Assembly: GCA_937911865.1 (NCBI GenBank)
Contig: CALDSK010000219.1
Location: forward strand, 1-57,156
Direction of reading: 5' to 3'
DNA from: an uncultured Synechococcus sp.
GTDB lineage: Bacteria; Cyanobacteriota; Cyanobacteriia; Phormidesmidales; Phormidesmidaceae
Length of the DNA: 57,156 nucleotides
Positions 20,101 to 29,900 of this stretch are shown one piece after another. The position numbers and the translations under genes were made by a program. Each line of letters opens with the position of its first letter. The first letter of the stretch is position 1. The notes under the pieces were generated by a model. The model was not told the origin of the DNA, ran no database searches, and saw only the letters and a program-made list of their open reading frames with translations.

Positions 20101-20642
20101 ACAATTTCAAACTGAGGCCAACTTTCTAATGATTTGACAGTGTGGGAGAGGCGATCGCGTAGCGCCTTCAGTTTAGAATCGGTTTGCTCAGAAGATAGTG
20201 ACTGAAAATCATGAACCTCGATTAGATAAGGTGGGGGAGTTTCCAGTACCTGCTGCTGACCATCTGGCAGAACAACAGCCCTTAACATATCATGCTGCTC
20301 AAGCAGCCGCTGCCAGGCTTGATTAAACCGATCAGGATCGAAATTTGTACTCTCAATCTCACAGTAGAGATGGATGGCTACGTTTCCCATCTCAAAAAAA
20401 TTATTTCTGCCTAGCCAATAAGCCTGCTGCATTTCATTGAGCGGAAATGGCTGATATCGCTGCTCCGGCTTTGGAACGATTTGAGGTAACGTTTGAGCGA
20501 GTTGTTGAGGGGATATCTCACGGCTTACTTCCGGCTTCAAGACTTTAGCTTTACCTTTCAGCATTTTGTCAAGCAATGCTTGCTTGGCGGTTGAAAGCTG
20601 GGATACTTTATCTTCCGTAGATTGAGTCATATCGTTTGTCAT
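17103..20642 (-). CDS. nonribosomal peptide synthetase, Cy-A(Cys)-T
   Basis: A thiazoline-forming module of 1179 residues. A docking segment (STAKQALLDKMLKG) opens the protein. The condensation domain is of the heterocyclisation type: it opens with NEMQQAYWLGR and has D-G-W-C-I-D-G-G-S near 195-203, the DxxxxDxxS signature that replaces HHxxxDG. The A domain (about 540-1050, SGTTGAPKG near 702) gives D-L-Y-N-I-G-I-I-W by eye, close to the cysteine code DLYNLSLIW. The T domain has LGGHSLL with Ser near 1095 and one extra Phe before the motif, as in the other Cys module. No oxidase domain follows, so the ring should stay a thiazoline unless oxidised in trans. It takes its chain from the KS-AT-ACP protein upstream and passes it to the FAAL/KR module. 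Confidence 0.92.
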   Translation of the reverse strand: MTNDMTQSTEDKVSQLSTAKQALLDKMLKGKAKVLKPEVSREISPQQLAQTLPQIVPKPEQRYQPFPLNEMQQAYWLGRNNFFEMGNVAIHLYCEIESTNFDPDRFNQAWQRLLEQHDMLRAVVLPDGQQQVLETPPPYLIEVHDFQSLSSEQTDSKLKALRDRLSHTVKSLESWPQFEIVAAQVDATKTMLYLSLDGWCIDGGSFQILFRDLVQLYENPQASLPALELSFRDYVMSIIESERSELFKRSLAYWQQKIITLPPAPELPLAISPSALKEPEFKRFQSQLSAAKWQRLKAVAGQKGLTTTGLLLAAYAEVLTLWSKSPRFTINVPRFNRLPLHPQVNEIIGEFASFSLLEVDNSGNESFEIRAQRLQRQLWQDLDQQYVSGVRVLREISRIQKLDAGSINFPIVFTTAPQSVVQENDSQTGDSQTKGSLGSLGNLVDMLSQTPQVWLDNQHIEEVDGSLDFNWDIVEDLFPSGMMDTMFNAYCQLLNNLAAPDWAWQASNRQRLIPTHQQPQRAVVNNTATPTPDQCLHELVAASVARYPNAPAIIDTHRTLTYQELSLAANQLGQSLKQLTLKQLTKEPPKSLRDHNQTLIAIIMEKGWEQIVAVLGTLISGAAYVPIDPTTPKERLLYLLDNSQATVILTQSWVKEQQSFPEHIPQICLDTDQLGDDAAKALLPVEQTLDDLAYVIYTSGTTGAPKGVMISHRNVVNCVVHTNRRWSVAHDDRILSLTALHHDLSVYDIFGLLAAGGTIVLPNPNASRDPAHWSDLLNQHQITLWNSVPQMMQMWVEHVESHPTLSRPPLRHIILGGDWLPVSLPKRVKAFLPNVQILSIGGPTETTIWNIGHLTTESLAQSWRSIPYGKPMANARYYILNEALDDCPDWVPGQMYCAGTQVAKGYWQAPQKTAAKFIIHPRTQERLYATGDLGCYHPNGNIEFLGRVDFQIKIRGHRIEPGEIEAALVQYPGIEAAIVDVASSEHERQQLVAYFVTHSDTDAPASEQLHNFIKAKVPTHMVPGLFIPLDSLPLTANGKVDRKQLPSLDAIEQNSRRELIVPSTDLEQVLAGIWEDVLEVDAVGIKDDFFFDLGGHSLLATRVVSAIRETLQVELSLQQIFESPTIDQQISVIAQDPTERLRVEQTASLLLSLTTLSEQDAEALLTTKTASLAMEEHLR

Positions 20643-20693
20643 GTAAAACTAAACGCAACGGGAGCGAGGTCTTAAAAATTAACTCTGACGACG

Positions 20694-23600
20694 TTAAGCT
20701 AGCTTGGCTAGCAGCTTTTGAGCATCTGCTTCTGACATTTTTTCCATGGCCTCGAAGAGAGCCTGCTGAATAACAAGCGCAAACTCTGCAACAGTTGGAG
20801 CGTCGATTAACTGCTGTAGCGACAGCTCCACCAAAAATATTTCAGTAATTTTTGTCAGCAGTTGGGTGGCTAACAAGGAATGTCCTCCCAACTCAAAAAA
20901 GTTGTCGTAAATCCCAATTTTTTGAATGCCGATCAGATTTTGCCAAATATCAACTAGCTCCGTTTCCATCTCACTGCTGGGCGCGGCGTAGTCACTTTTA
21001 AGCAAAGGCCTTGAATGAAGGGGCTTAGGCATACTCACCGATTTAGAGGCGGCATCCTTACCTGAGATTGAATTGCCTGAGACTGAATTGCCTGAGTTTG
21101 AGCCGAGCTGAGCTTCAATCCAGTATCGCTGGCGCTCAAATGGATAGGTGGGCAACGGCAAACGACTCGGCTGCGCTGGGCCGTGGAAGGCTGACCAGTT
21201 GATAGAAACGCCCGTTGCCCAGAGCTGTCCTGCTGTCTTGAGCAAAAATGAAACGTCAGGCTGATAGTCCTTGGGCGGATGTAGAGAGCTCAGCACAGTT
21301 TTTTCTGACGCTGTAGCATGCTGCTTGGTCAGCGTACTGAGCGTTCTACCGGGCCCGACCTCTAAGAGTACTTGCTTCTTTTTCTGCAAGACGGTTGATA
21401 TTCCCTCGGAGAAGCGTACGGTACGACGCAAGTGATTCGCCCAATACAGAGGACTGGTGGCCTCGGCATCTGTGATCCAAGTCCCGGTTGTGGTGGAAAT
21501 AAATGGAATTGTCGGAGGCTGTAGTTTAAGGGTCTGGAGCTGGGTCGCTAACGGGTCAACAACAGCGTTCATCATGGCTGAATGAAACGCATGGGACGTA
21601 TGCAGGCGAGTTGTTTTTATCTCCCGTTGTTTCAGGGTCTCTATCAGCTGATCAATCACCTCGGTTGGACCTGAAACAACGCACAGATCGTGCGTATTAA
21701 TGGCGGCCAGTGATACTGCGTCATTCAGCATGGGCTCCAAGGATTGAGCAGACATCGATACCGCTACCATTGAGCCAGTGGGCTGCTGCTGCATCAGTGC
21801 AGCGCGAATGGCAACGATGCGCAGCGTGTCCTCAAGAGACATGACTCCAGACAGGCAAGCGGCCACATACTCACCTAAACTGTGGCCAATCATTGCCGCT
21901 GGCACAACGCCCCACGCCATCCACAGCTTAGCCAGGGCATACTCTATGACAAATAGAGCGGGTTGAGCCATCGCAGTTTGCGTTAGCTGCTGTGATGCGG
22001 TATCGGGAGAGCTCACCTCACCGGGATAGAGAATCTGCCGAATATCTCGCTTCAAAGTGGGCTGGAGCAGTTGCGCGCAGCGATCTACCGTGTTGCGAAA
22101 GCTCGGTTCTGCTTGGTAAAGATCTTGAGCCATGTTGAGATGCTGAGACCCTTGGCCTGGGAACATAAAAACAACACCGGGCTCCCCCGCTTCAGCGTAA
22201 TGGGTGATTGACTGTTGCGCCGAGGGATTATCAAGGGATTGAATGGTTTGCTTGACGGTCTCACATACCAAACAGCGACGGTGTTCAAAGCGAGTGCGGC
22301 CAACTTGAAGCGTATAGGCAACATCTGCGAGATTGGCCTGGGAATGCGTTTGGAGGTAGTGAGCCAGATTTTGTGTCATGGCTTCGAGGGCTACTCTCGA
22401 CTTGGCGGACAAGAGGATAAGCTGGTGAGACCGGGATGATGAGGCTGTCGGTAACGGGGCAGGCGGCTCTTCAATGACTAAATGAACATTGGTGCCGCCG
22501 ATGCCAAAAGAACTGACGCCTGCCCGACGAGGTGTGTCTTGGGTAGGCCAGGGCGTCAGCTGAGTGTTAACAAAGAAGGGACTGTTCTCAAAGTCAATTT
22601 CAGGGTTGGGCTGCTCATAGTGGAGACTGGGGGGTAAGCGCTGATGTTTGAGGGCCAGGGATGCTTTGATCAGACTCGTCACACCTGAGGCAGCATCCAT
22701 ATGACCGACATTGGTTTTGACAGAACCGATGGCGCAGAAGCCAGTTTTGTCGGTGTACTGCCGGAAGACATTGGTAAGTGCTTTGATTTCAATCGGGTCG
22801 CCGAGCGCTGTGCCAGTGCCATGGGTTTCGATATAGCTGATGGTCTCTGGTGTTATATCTGCTAGGGCAAAGGCTTCGGCGATCGCGTCCATTTGACCTT
22901 CTACACTGGGCGCGGTATAGCCAACTTTAACAGACCCATCATTATTAACGGCTGAACTCTTGATAACGGCGTAAATGTAATCTCGATCAGCGATCGCACT
23001 TTCCAATCGCTTGAGAACAACAACAGAGACGCCATTCCCGTCAATTGTTCCCTGTGCCTTAGCATCAAATGCTCGACAGTGACCATCTGGAGACAAAATC
23101 GAATCCTTCTGATAAAAATATCCGCTCTCGTGCGGCACATTGATAGCACTTCCCCCTGCTAACACCAGGTCACTTTCACCTGTCAACAGACTTTGACAAG
23201 CTAGGTGTACCGCCACTAGAGACGTAGAGCAAGCCGTCTGAACGTTAACGCTCGGCCCCTTAAGATTAAGCTCATAGGAAATTCGTGTTGCCAAAAAATC
23301 ATGCTGATTCTGCATTAATGTGGCTGTAAACTGTCCTTGCTTAGATCGATCAAGATTTGGAAGTAGATTAAATAAAAAGTAAGTATTAACGCTGGCCCCT
23401 GCAAAAACACCGATTTTTCCTGGATACGTTTGCGTGTTGTAGCCAGCTTGTTCAATCGCTTCCCAGGCACATTCTAAAAGGAGACGATGTTGTGGATCGC
23501 TCAGTTCCGCTTCTCTAGGCGTAAATCCAAAGAAGTTAGCGTCAAACATATCGATATCTTTAACGACAGTGGCTGCTTTCACATAGTTTGGATTTTCTAG

Positions 23601-23786
23601 AAATGTTGGATTAACGCCCGCTTTGATCAATTCTTTATCTTGAAAGAAGTGAACGGATTCCACTCCCTTCTGCAAGTTATCCCAAAATTTATCCACATTG
23701 TGTGCGCCCGGAAATCGTCCCGACATACCGATAATAGCCACGGAATTCGCATCATTTAATTCATTTAATTCATCAAAACTTGTCAT
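20694..23786 (-). CDS. polyketide synthase, KS-AT-ACP
   Basis: A minimal extension PKS, 1030 residues from ATG 23786. KS (about 15-435; TACSTS Cys near 185, ETHGTGT and NVGHMD His), AT (about 540-840; GHSLGEY Ser near 633; HAFH, so malonyl-CoA), ACP (LGGHSLL Ser near 969), then a C-terminal helix (MSEADAQKLLAKL) that probably docks to the Cy-A-T protein. No reductive domains, so the beta-ketone should remain. The frame extends to a TTG at 23813, but the ATG is better placed; the residues after it (DELNELND) come from a short duplication. A 15-bp tandem repeat at 21061-21105 lies in the AT-ACP linker. It sits between the first FAAL/KR protein and the second Cys module. Confidence 0.92.
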   Translation of the reverse strand: MTSFDELNELNDANSVAIIGMSGRFPGAHNVDKFWDNLQKGVESVHFFQDKELIKAGVNPTFLENPNYVKAATVVKDIDMFDANFFGFTPREAELSDPQHRLLLECAWEAIEQAGYNTQTYPGKIGVFAGASVNTYFLFNLLPNLDRSKQGQFTATLMQNQHDFLATRISYELNLKGPSVNVQTACSTSLVAVHLACQSLLTGESDLVLAGGSAINVPHESGYFYQKDSILSPDGHCRAFDAKAQGTIDGNGVSVVVLKRLESAIADRDYIYAVIKSSAVNNDGSVKVGYTAPSVEGQMDAIAEAFALADITPETISYIETHGTGTALGDPIEIKALTNVFRQYTDKTGFCAIGSVKTNVGHMDAASGVTSLIKASLALKHQRLPPSLHYEQPNPEIDFENSPFFVNTQLTPWPTQDTPRRAGVSSFGIGGTNVHLVIEEPPAPLPTASSSRSHQLILLSAKSRVALEAMTQNLAHYLQTHSQANLADVAYTLQVGRTRFEHRRCLVCETVKQTIQSLDNPSAQQSITHYAEAGEPGVVFMFPGQGSQHLNMAQDLYQAEPSFRNTVDRCAQLLQPTLKRDIRQILYPGEVSSPDTASQQLTQTAMAQPALFVIEYALAKLWMAWGVVPAAMIGHSLGEYVAACLSGVMSLEDTLRIVAIRAALMQQQPTGSMVAVSMSAQSLEPMLNDAVSLAAINTHDLCVVSGPTEVIDQLIETLKQREIKTTRLHTSHAFHSAMMNAVVDPLATQLQTLKLQPPTIPFISTTTGTWITDAEATSPLYWANHLRRTVRFSEGISTVLQKKKQVLLEVGPGRTLSTLTKQHATASEKTVLSSLHPPKDYQPDVSFLLKTAGQLWATGVSINWSAFHGPAQPSRLPLPTYPFERQRYWIEAQLGSNSGNSVSGNSISGKDAASKSVSMPKPLHSRPLLKSDYAAPSSEMETELVDIWQNLIGIQKIGIYDNFFELGGHSLLATQLLTKITEIFLVELSLQQLIDAPTVAEFALVIQQALFEAMEKMSEADAQKLLAKLA
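21061..21105. repeat. 15-bp tandem repeat in an AT-ACP linker
   Basis: Units CCTGAGATTGAATTG (21061-21075) and CCTGAGACTGAATTG (21076-21090), plus a partial third, encode the repeated GNSVS/GNSIS segment. The phase with respect to the frame is preserved. Confidence 0.85.
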
Positions 23787-23956
23787 TGTTTCATTCTCAC
23801 AATTCACTCTCAAAATATCTCGAACTTACACGCTTATCACTTATTACTCTTGTATTCCTATGCTGATAAATTGAAGAATCTTTTCGACTAGGGCCTCATT
23901 TGACTAGTTCTTCATTCTACTGGCGTCTCTATGGATAAAAACGCAGCTCTATAGCA

Positions 23957-23992
23957 TAATCACTGGTCTAATTACTGGTCTAATCACTGGCT
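23957..23992. repeat. three 12-bp tandem repeats downstream of a stop codon
   Basis: Units at 23957-23968, 23969-23980 and 23981-23992 lie at the 3' end of the first FAAL/KR gene. On the minus strand the repeats read ...GAT TAA..., GAT TAG, AAT TAG, so the in-frame stop region has been duplicated. Beyond this the 170-bp gap to the next gene (23787-23956) shows no gene. Confidence 0.75.
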
Positions 23993-26900
23993 TAATCACC
24001 GTGCAGTCTCGATCTCCGATGCAGTCTCATCTGGCTTTTTAATAACTTCTTTCTGTTGCTTGCCTTCTGATGTCTCTCTCGCTTGGCTTCACGGTTGGCT
24101 TCACTATTGGGCTGTAATTTGTCGAGCTGCGACTTGCTCAGATAGTTAGCCAGTAAGCGAATGGTTGGATACTGAAATATATCAACAACTGACAAACTTT
24201 TGTCGGTCAGCTTTTGAGTTTTACTAATAACCTGAAGAGTAAGGATAGAATTACCTCCCAGCTCGAAGAAGTTTTGATTGATGGCTATTTTTTCGATTGC
24301 CAGCGCTTCTTGCCATATTTTAGCAATTGCCTCTTCAATCTCTCCAGAAGGTGCAATGTAACTGTTCGACGCTTGTTTTATTGTTTGAGGATGTCGCTCA
24401 CTTAAAAACTTTTCATCTGTTAGACGATTCGAGAGAAATGCAGACGAATCAACCCTGACAAAATCACACTGAATTTCTTTTGGAAAGATATCAAAGATCT
24501 TTAACCGTTGCAAATAAGCAGGTGATAAGTCACTGTTGCTGGCATAAAATGCAGCCAATGCTTGCAGCGGTTTGCATTTAAGTTGACAGGCCGCTTGGAT
24601 ATTAGGCTTACGTCTATCGAGCCCTACAATGTACTGGGCTGGTGTAGAAGACAAACAGGCCTGTAGAGAGCGCCATCCTTGAGATTTAGAAAGCCGATAA
24701 TATCCAAGCTGTTGGGACATCTTGATTGTTGATTCAGGCGCGTCCTCACTCATGCCAATATCCTGCCACATACTCCAGTTGATGGAATAGGTATTGAGCT
24801 GTCCGTGAGTGCGCTGATAGTGACAAAAATGATCTAAAAAGCTGTTAGCGGCTGCATAAGCACTGAAAGTCGCACCGCCAAACAACGCATTTACTGAAGA
24901 AAATCCTACAAAAAGAGTCTTAGGTCTGCGTGACAAAAGCTGTTGAGCTAACGCACACGTGCCGTAGACCTTAGCTTTCCATATTCTCTCAACCGTCTCA
25001 AGGGTTTCTGTTGCTAGCCAGCGCTCATCCACTGACTGCCAATGTTCACCTAAATTCCCTTCACCCGCCAAGTGAAAGATACCGTCAAGCGGCTGCTGCC
25101 AAAGATGTTCAGCCTCGCTCACTAGCTGCTCTAATGCCTGGGCATCACAGACATCAGCAGCATGATAGCTTACCTTGTTAGAGATCTTCTCAAGGAGCTG
25201 TAGCTGACGAATCTTGTCGGCCACTAAGGTATCTTTACCTTGATGATGTCTCCATTCATCACGAGGAGGCAGCGCCGTCCGTCCCACTAAAATTAGTTTG
25301 ACTTGCTTATGCTGGTAAAGATTGCGCGCCAAAACAGTGGCAATGCCACCCAATCCTCCCGTGATGAGGTAGAGCCCGCCTGTTTTCAGATTGATCGGCT
25401 GACGCGGCTGCTCTTGCCAGCTAATTGATGTTAGCGCCGCCACCCATCGCTGATGTTGTCGATAGGCAATCTCCGTATCAGCAGCACAAGGCTGTGCTAA
25501 TTCACGAAGGATGAAATCGGCCTGTTGAGTACTCGCAGTCGAGCGAGATAAATCGATATGCTGACAGCTGAGCCATGATAGTTCGAGGGGAACCGTTTTG
25601 AGCAAGCCTGTTAAAGCACCATGAACACAGCAGGTTTGCTCATCAGCGTGAACCGCCTGAAGATTGGCTGTTACGACCATCAACCGAGTGGCTAGGTGAG
25701 GATCACGACCTTGTGCAAGCGCCTGAATGAGAAACAGTAAGCTGTGAGTTCCCTGGAATTGGGCCATTCGTAATGTCTCAGGAGACGCCATAGCATCAGA
25801 ATCACTCTGATAGCTTCCCAAGTGCAGCACAGTGGCAATATCGACTTGATTGGCGTGTAAATCGCTGATTAACTGATGATAGTGCTGAGATTGCTGCGGG
25901 TCAATTTCATAATGCTTGGGACTCTGTTTCTTAAACGACAGGGCTTGAGAGACTTTAATATAGGAGACTTTAATGTATGAGACGGTTGCTCGATCAAGCT
26001 GCTCACATAAACGCTCTCCTAGACCCGCCTCATCCATAAAAATCAGAACAGGTGTGTTTAGCGTTATCTGGCTGTTGTGACGCAGATTCCGGGGCGACCA
26101 GTGGCGCTGATAAAACCAATCGGGCAACGTGTTGTCATTAGCGCTAAGCACGTCAATTCGCTGAGTGATTGGATCAAACTCACCTGATTCAAATCGCTTT
26201 TGCAATTGGGTTCGCTGAATTTTACCAATTGTTGTTTTAGGAATATCAGCTTTGCTTAGGGGAACTAAGTAGGTCGGACTAACACCCATCTGGGTCCCTA
26301 GCGTTTGCCGAATTTCCTGTAGCTGATTGAGTAACGCTTGAGGTTCTATCACCTTTGTATGGAAAAACACCGCTAGCTGGTCCGTTTGGCTCTCCTGCGA
26401 TCGCACCGCGCAGGCAGCCGTAAAGGAAGTCTCTACCCCAGGTACTGCTTCTACCACCGTCTCTATCTCATGATTTTGGAAGTTGATCCCGTTGATAATA
26501 ATGAGATCTTTCTGACGTCCGGTGAGCGTCAGCTTGCCTTGGCGCAAAAACCCCAAGTCGCCCGTGTCAAACCAACCTGCCTCAGATAAAACCTCACGCG
26601 TTAATTCAGGCTGGCCGTAGTATCCAGAGGTAACCATGTCTCCTTTAACCTGCAATCGACCAATGGTGTTGGCCGCAACCACCTGATTGTCAGCGTCTAC
26701 AATCCTCATCGTGAGCCCTCGAATAGCGCTGCCAACTTCGACAAAGGTTTGCTCATCGGTCGTTGATTCTAGCGAGAAGCGGTCTGAATAGACCACCGCA
26801 GACGAGGTTTCTGACATGCCCCATGCGGGGCGCATGGCTGTCGGTGAGAGCCCATAGGGACGGAGCAATTCGAGAAAGCGACGGGCCGTCTTCGCTACAA

Positions 26901-29900
26901 TGGCTTCACCAGCGTTGAGAATAAACCGTACAGACGAAAGATCCCAACTTTTATCCGCCAGTGTGGCAGCGTTGCCATTGTCTAAATCATTTACTAGGTC
27001 TAAGTCATTCACTAAGTCATTCACTAAGCCGTAGGCAAAATTAGGTGCCCAAGTGACGGTGACGTGGTATCGATGTAGCCAGTCAATCCATACCAGTGGG
27101 TTTTGAAGCACGCGCTGAATAGGGGCATGAATCTGTTGACACCCGAGATAGATATCGCGTAAGTGAAACATCACAATGCCACCTACATGATCAAGGGGTA
27201 ACCAGTTGAGCGTCACCTCCGCGTCTGAAAACTGAGTGTGGGCTTGGTCTCCAGCGCAGTGACTCAGCAAGCTACGATGGCTATGCATAACGGCCTTTGG
27301 TTTGCCTGTGCTGCCAGAGGTTAACAGCAGCAGGGCCAAATCATTGCGCTGACTAGGGTGCCAGTGCGGATCTGGGTCTAAGTGCAATAGCTGCTCTATC
27401 CTCGCTAGGCGCAAATCATGGATGCCCCCTAGGTTTGGTAAGGCTTCTAGCGCTGGTGCTAGGCGCTCTGATGTGAGTATCACGGGTTGTTGAAACAGTT
27501 GCCAGGCGTGGTAAAGCTTATCAATTGCACTGTTGGACTCACTATAAGTGGGTGCAACTGAGAGCGGTACGGGAACAAACCCCCCGAGGAGACATCCCCA
27601 AAACGCTGTAATAAACTGTTGATTATCATCGAGCTGAAAAATGACTTTATCATTGGGTTTTAAGCCCAGAGCACGCAGTCCAGCCAAACTCCGCTGGGCA
27701 TCTTGTAGCAGCTCTGAATAGGACTGAGCAACCTCACGATCTTCTGCTTCAAGATAAAGAATTCCTCCATGAGTTGACTGTCTAGTTGATTGCTGTACGG
27801 CTCGCCGTAGAACATCCGGTAGCGTTTCTGCCATGAGATTTTCTGGATCCAGCGGGCCGCCATCACTCACAGATAACGCGCGCTCCGAACGTGCTGCTAT
27901 TTGTTCACGAGTGGCTGATTCGTCTGATTCAATCTGAATATCCTGATTCGATGGCACCATTACCCGCCAATCAGATACTCGCCAATCAGGCAGCACCTCT
28001 GAAAGATGTAATGGGGGAATATCGGGGGAAAGAACATTTTGTTTGACAACTCTCACATGCTCTATCTGCGACTTGGCTTGGAGGCTATTTTGACAATGCT
28101 GCACTATTTCATCATCAATGATGGCAAACTGCGTTAGAGCCTGCCTATCCACTTGCCCTTGAGCATTGATTGGCAAGGCCGACAGCAGCTGCCATGTCGA
28201 TGGCAATAGCCAGCGAGATAGATAGCTTTGTAGCTGCATGTCTACTTGTTCATAGTTGGCTAAACCTGTAGGGACAACGTAGGCGACAAGCCGCTGCTCG
28301 TTACTCACGGTTGCTCGGACTAGAACAGTACAGTCTTTAATCTCAGGTAATGCCAGTAGGCCGATTTCAACAGCCTCTAGACTGAAATAATTTCCTTGAT
28401 ACCAGAATCCTCGCTGCTCATGACCCCAACTTTCTAACATGCCATCTTGCGCACTACTATCTTGCGCGCTACTGGGTAGCCACCGTGCCAAGAGGCCTGT
28501 TGCTGTGAGCTGTTCTCTTTCAGGCACGTTAGGTACTTTTTGCAATGGTGTAGGGGCACTGTTTGTTTTTAGACTGTGTGTCTTTAGAAAAAGCTTTCCT
28601 ACAATGCCAATTGGCGCTAGATTTAATCGATTATCTAGCACGTAGATATCTCTGTAAGCTGGTTGCCCAATCGGTACAAATTTTTTAGAAGACTTATCTT
28701 TAGAAGACTTATCTTTAGAAGAGTCTTCGTGACAGGCTTGTACCGTCAGCTCACCAAATATTTGAGGGACTTGGTGCAGGTAGTATAGGGGAATCTTATA
28801 AGATTGACAAAACTGGTTGGCAACAGCAGATAGCAGGGGTTCCCCACCACACCATGCTAACCGTAATGAGGGCGCTTGAAAGGGCGCTTTCGAGTGATGA
28901 TCCGTATGGCCTAAAAATAACGAAAGTGTGGACGGGTGAAAGTTGATGACGCTGACATTATGCTTAGCAATAAGTTCCGGAATTTCTGAAGTCGAAGAGG
29001 CCTGATCTGTTGCGATGATGAGCTTCGCACCCTGACTCAAGGGCAGCATTACCTCTCGCACGATACAGTCTAATGAGCTGCTTCCCTGATATAAAAAGAT
29101 ATCTTGGTCAGATATGGAAAACGTTTGCTGCAACCATGCCAGTCTTTGAGCTAAGTCAGAGTACGTTATCTGAGTAGATTGTTCACCGCAATAGTAGCAG
29201 CAGCATATCTCTTTTGATGACGCGCTAGCGGCAAAATTATCGCTAGGATGTTGCTGAACCGTTTGCCAAACACTCTTTAGATCGATGACTCGATGCTGCT
29301 GCTCAGGAAGACTCGCTTTCAACGACTGCTCAGTTATGATCACTTTAGGCTGACTCTGATCAAGCTTAAGTTTGAGTAATTCAGAGGGTTCTGCTGGCCC
29401 CAGCGGTAAATAAATGCCGCCTGCTTTAAGGGTCGCTAAAGTCCCGATAAGCCAGTCAGTGGAGGGCGACAGGTAAATCCCCACGACGTCTCCCAGATTG
29501 ACTCCAGATGCTTGTAGATAGCAGGCTAGTTGGTTAACTTGAGCGTTCAACTGTTGATAGGTGATTGACTGTTCACGCTCAATCACAGCAGTAGCTTGGG
29601 GATTTTGTTGAACTTGCTGCTCAAAGGTGCTAATCCATCCTGTTTCTGTGAGACTCTCTGTAGAACTCTCAGGGGCAAGATTGCTAGAGGCCGAATTGCT
29701 AGAGCTTGAGGGTTGCCACGCTACCAATAGCTGCTGTTGCTCAGCGGGCGACAATAAGGATAGGTTCAATATCTTTTCAGACGGGTTGGCCACAATACTT
29801 TCTAAGAGGCGCTCGAAGTGCTTTTGTAAGCGCTTAATCGTGGCCGATTCAAAAATATCAGTACTGTATTCAAAAAAGAGTGTTAGACGACCGTCGACTT

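Noticed and set aside
26500..27800. FAAL-like domain read as an ordinary alpha-keto-acid A domain
   Set aside because: The WLPxxHxxG and TGDLGFL motifs and the KDLIIINGxNF segment are those of fatty-acyl-AMP ligases, not of NRPS A domains. The substrate may still be a keto acid.
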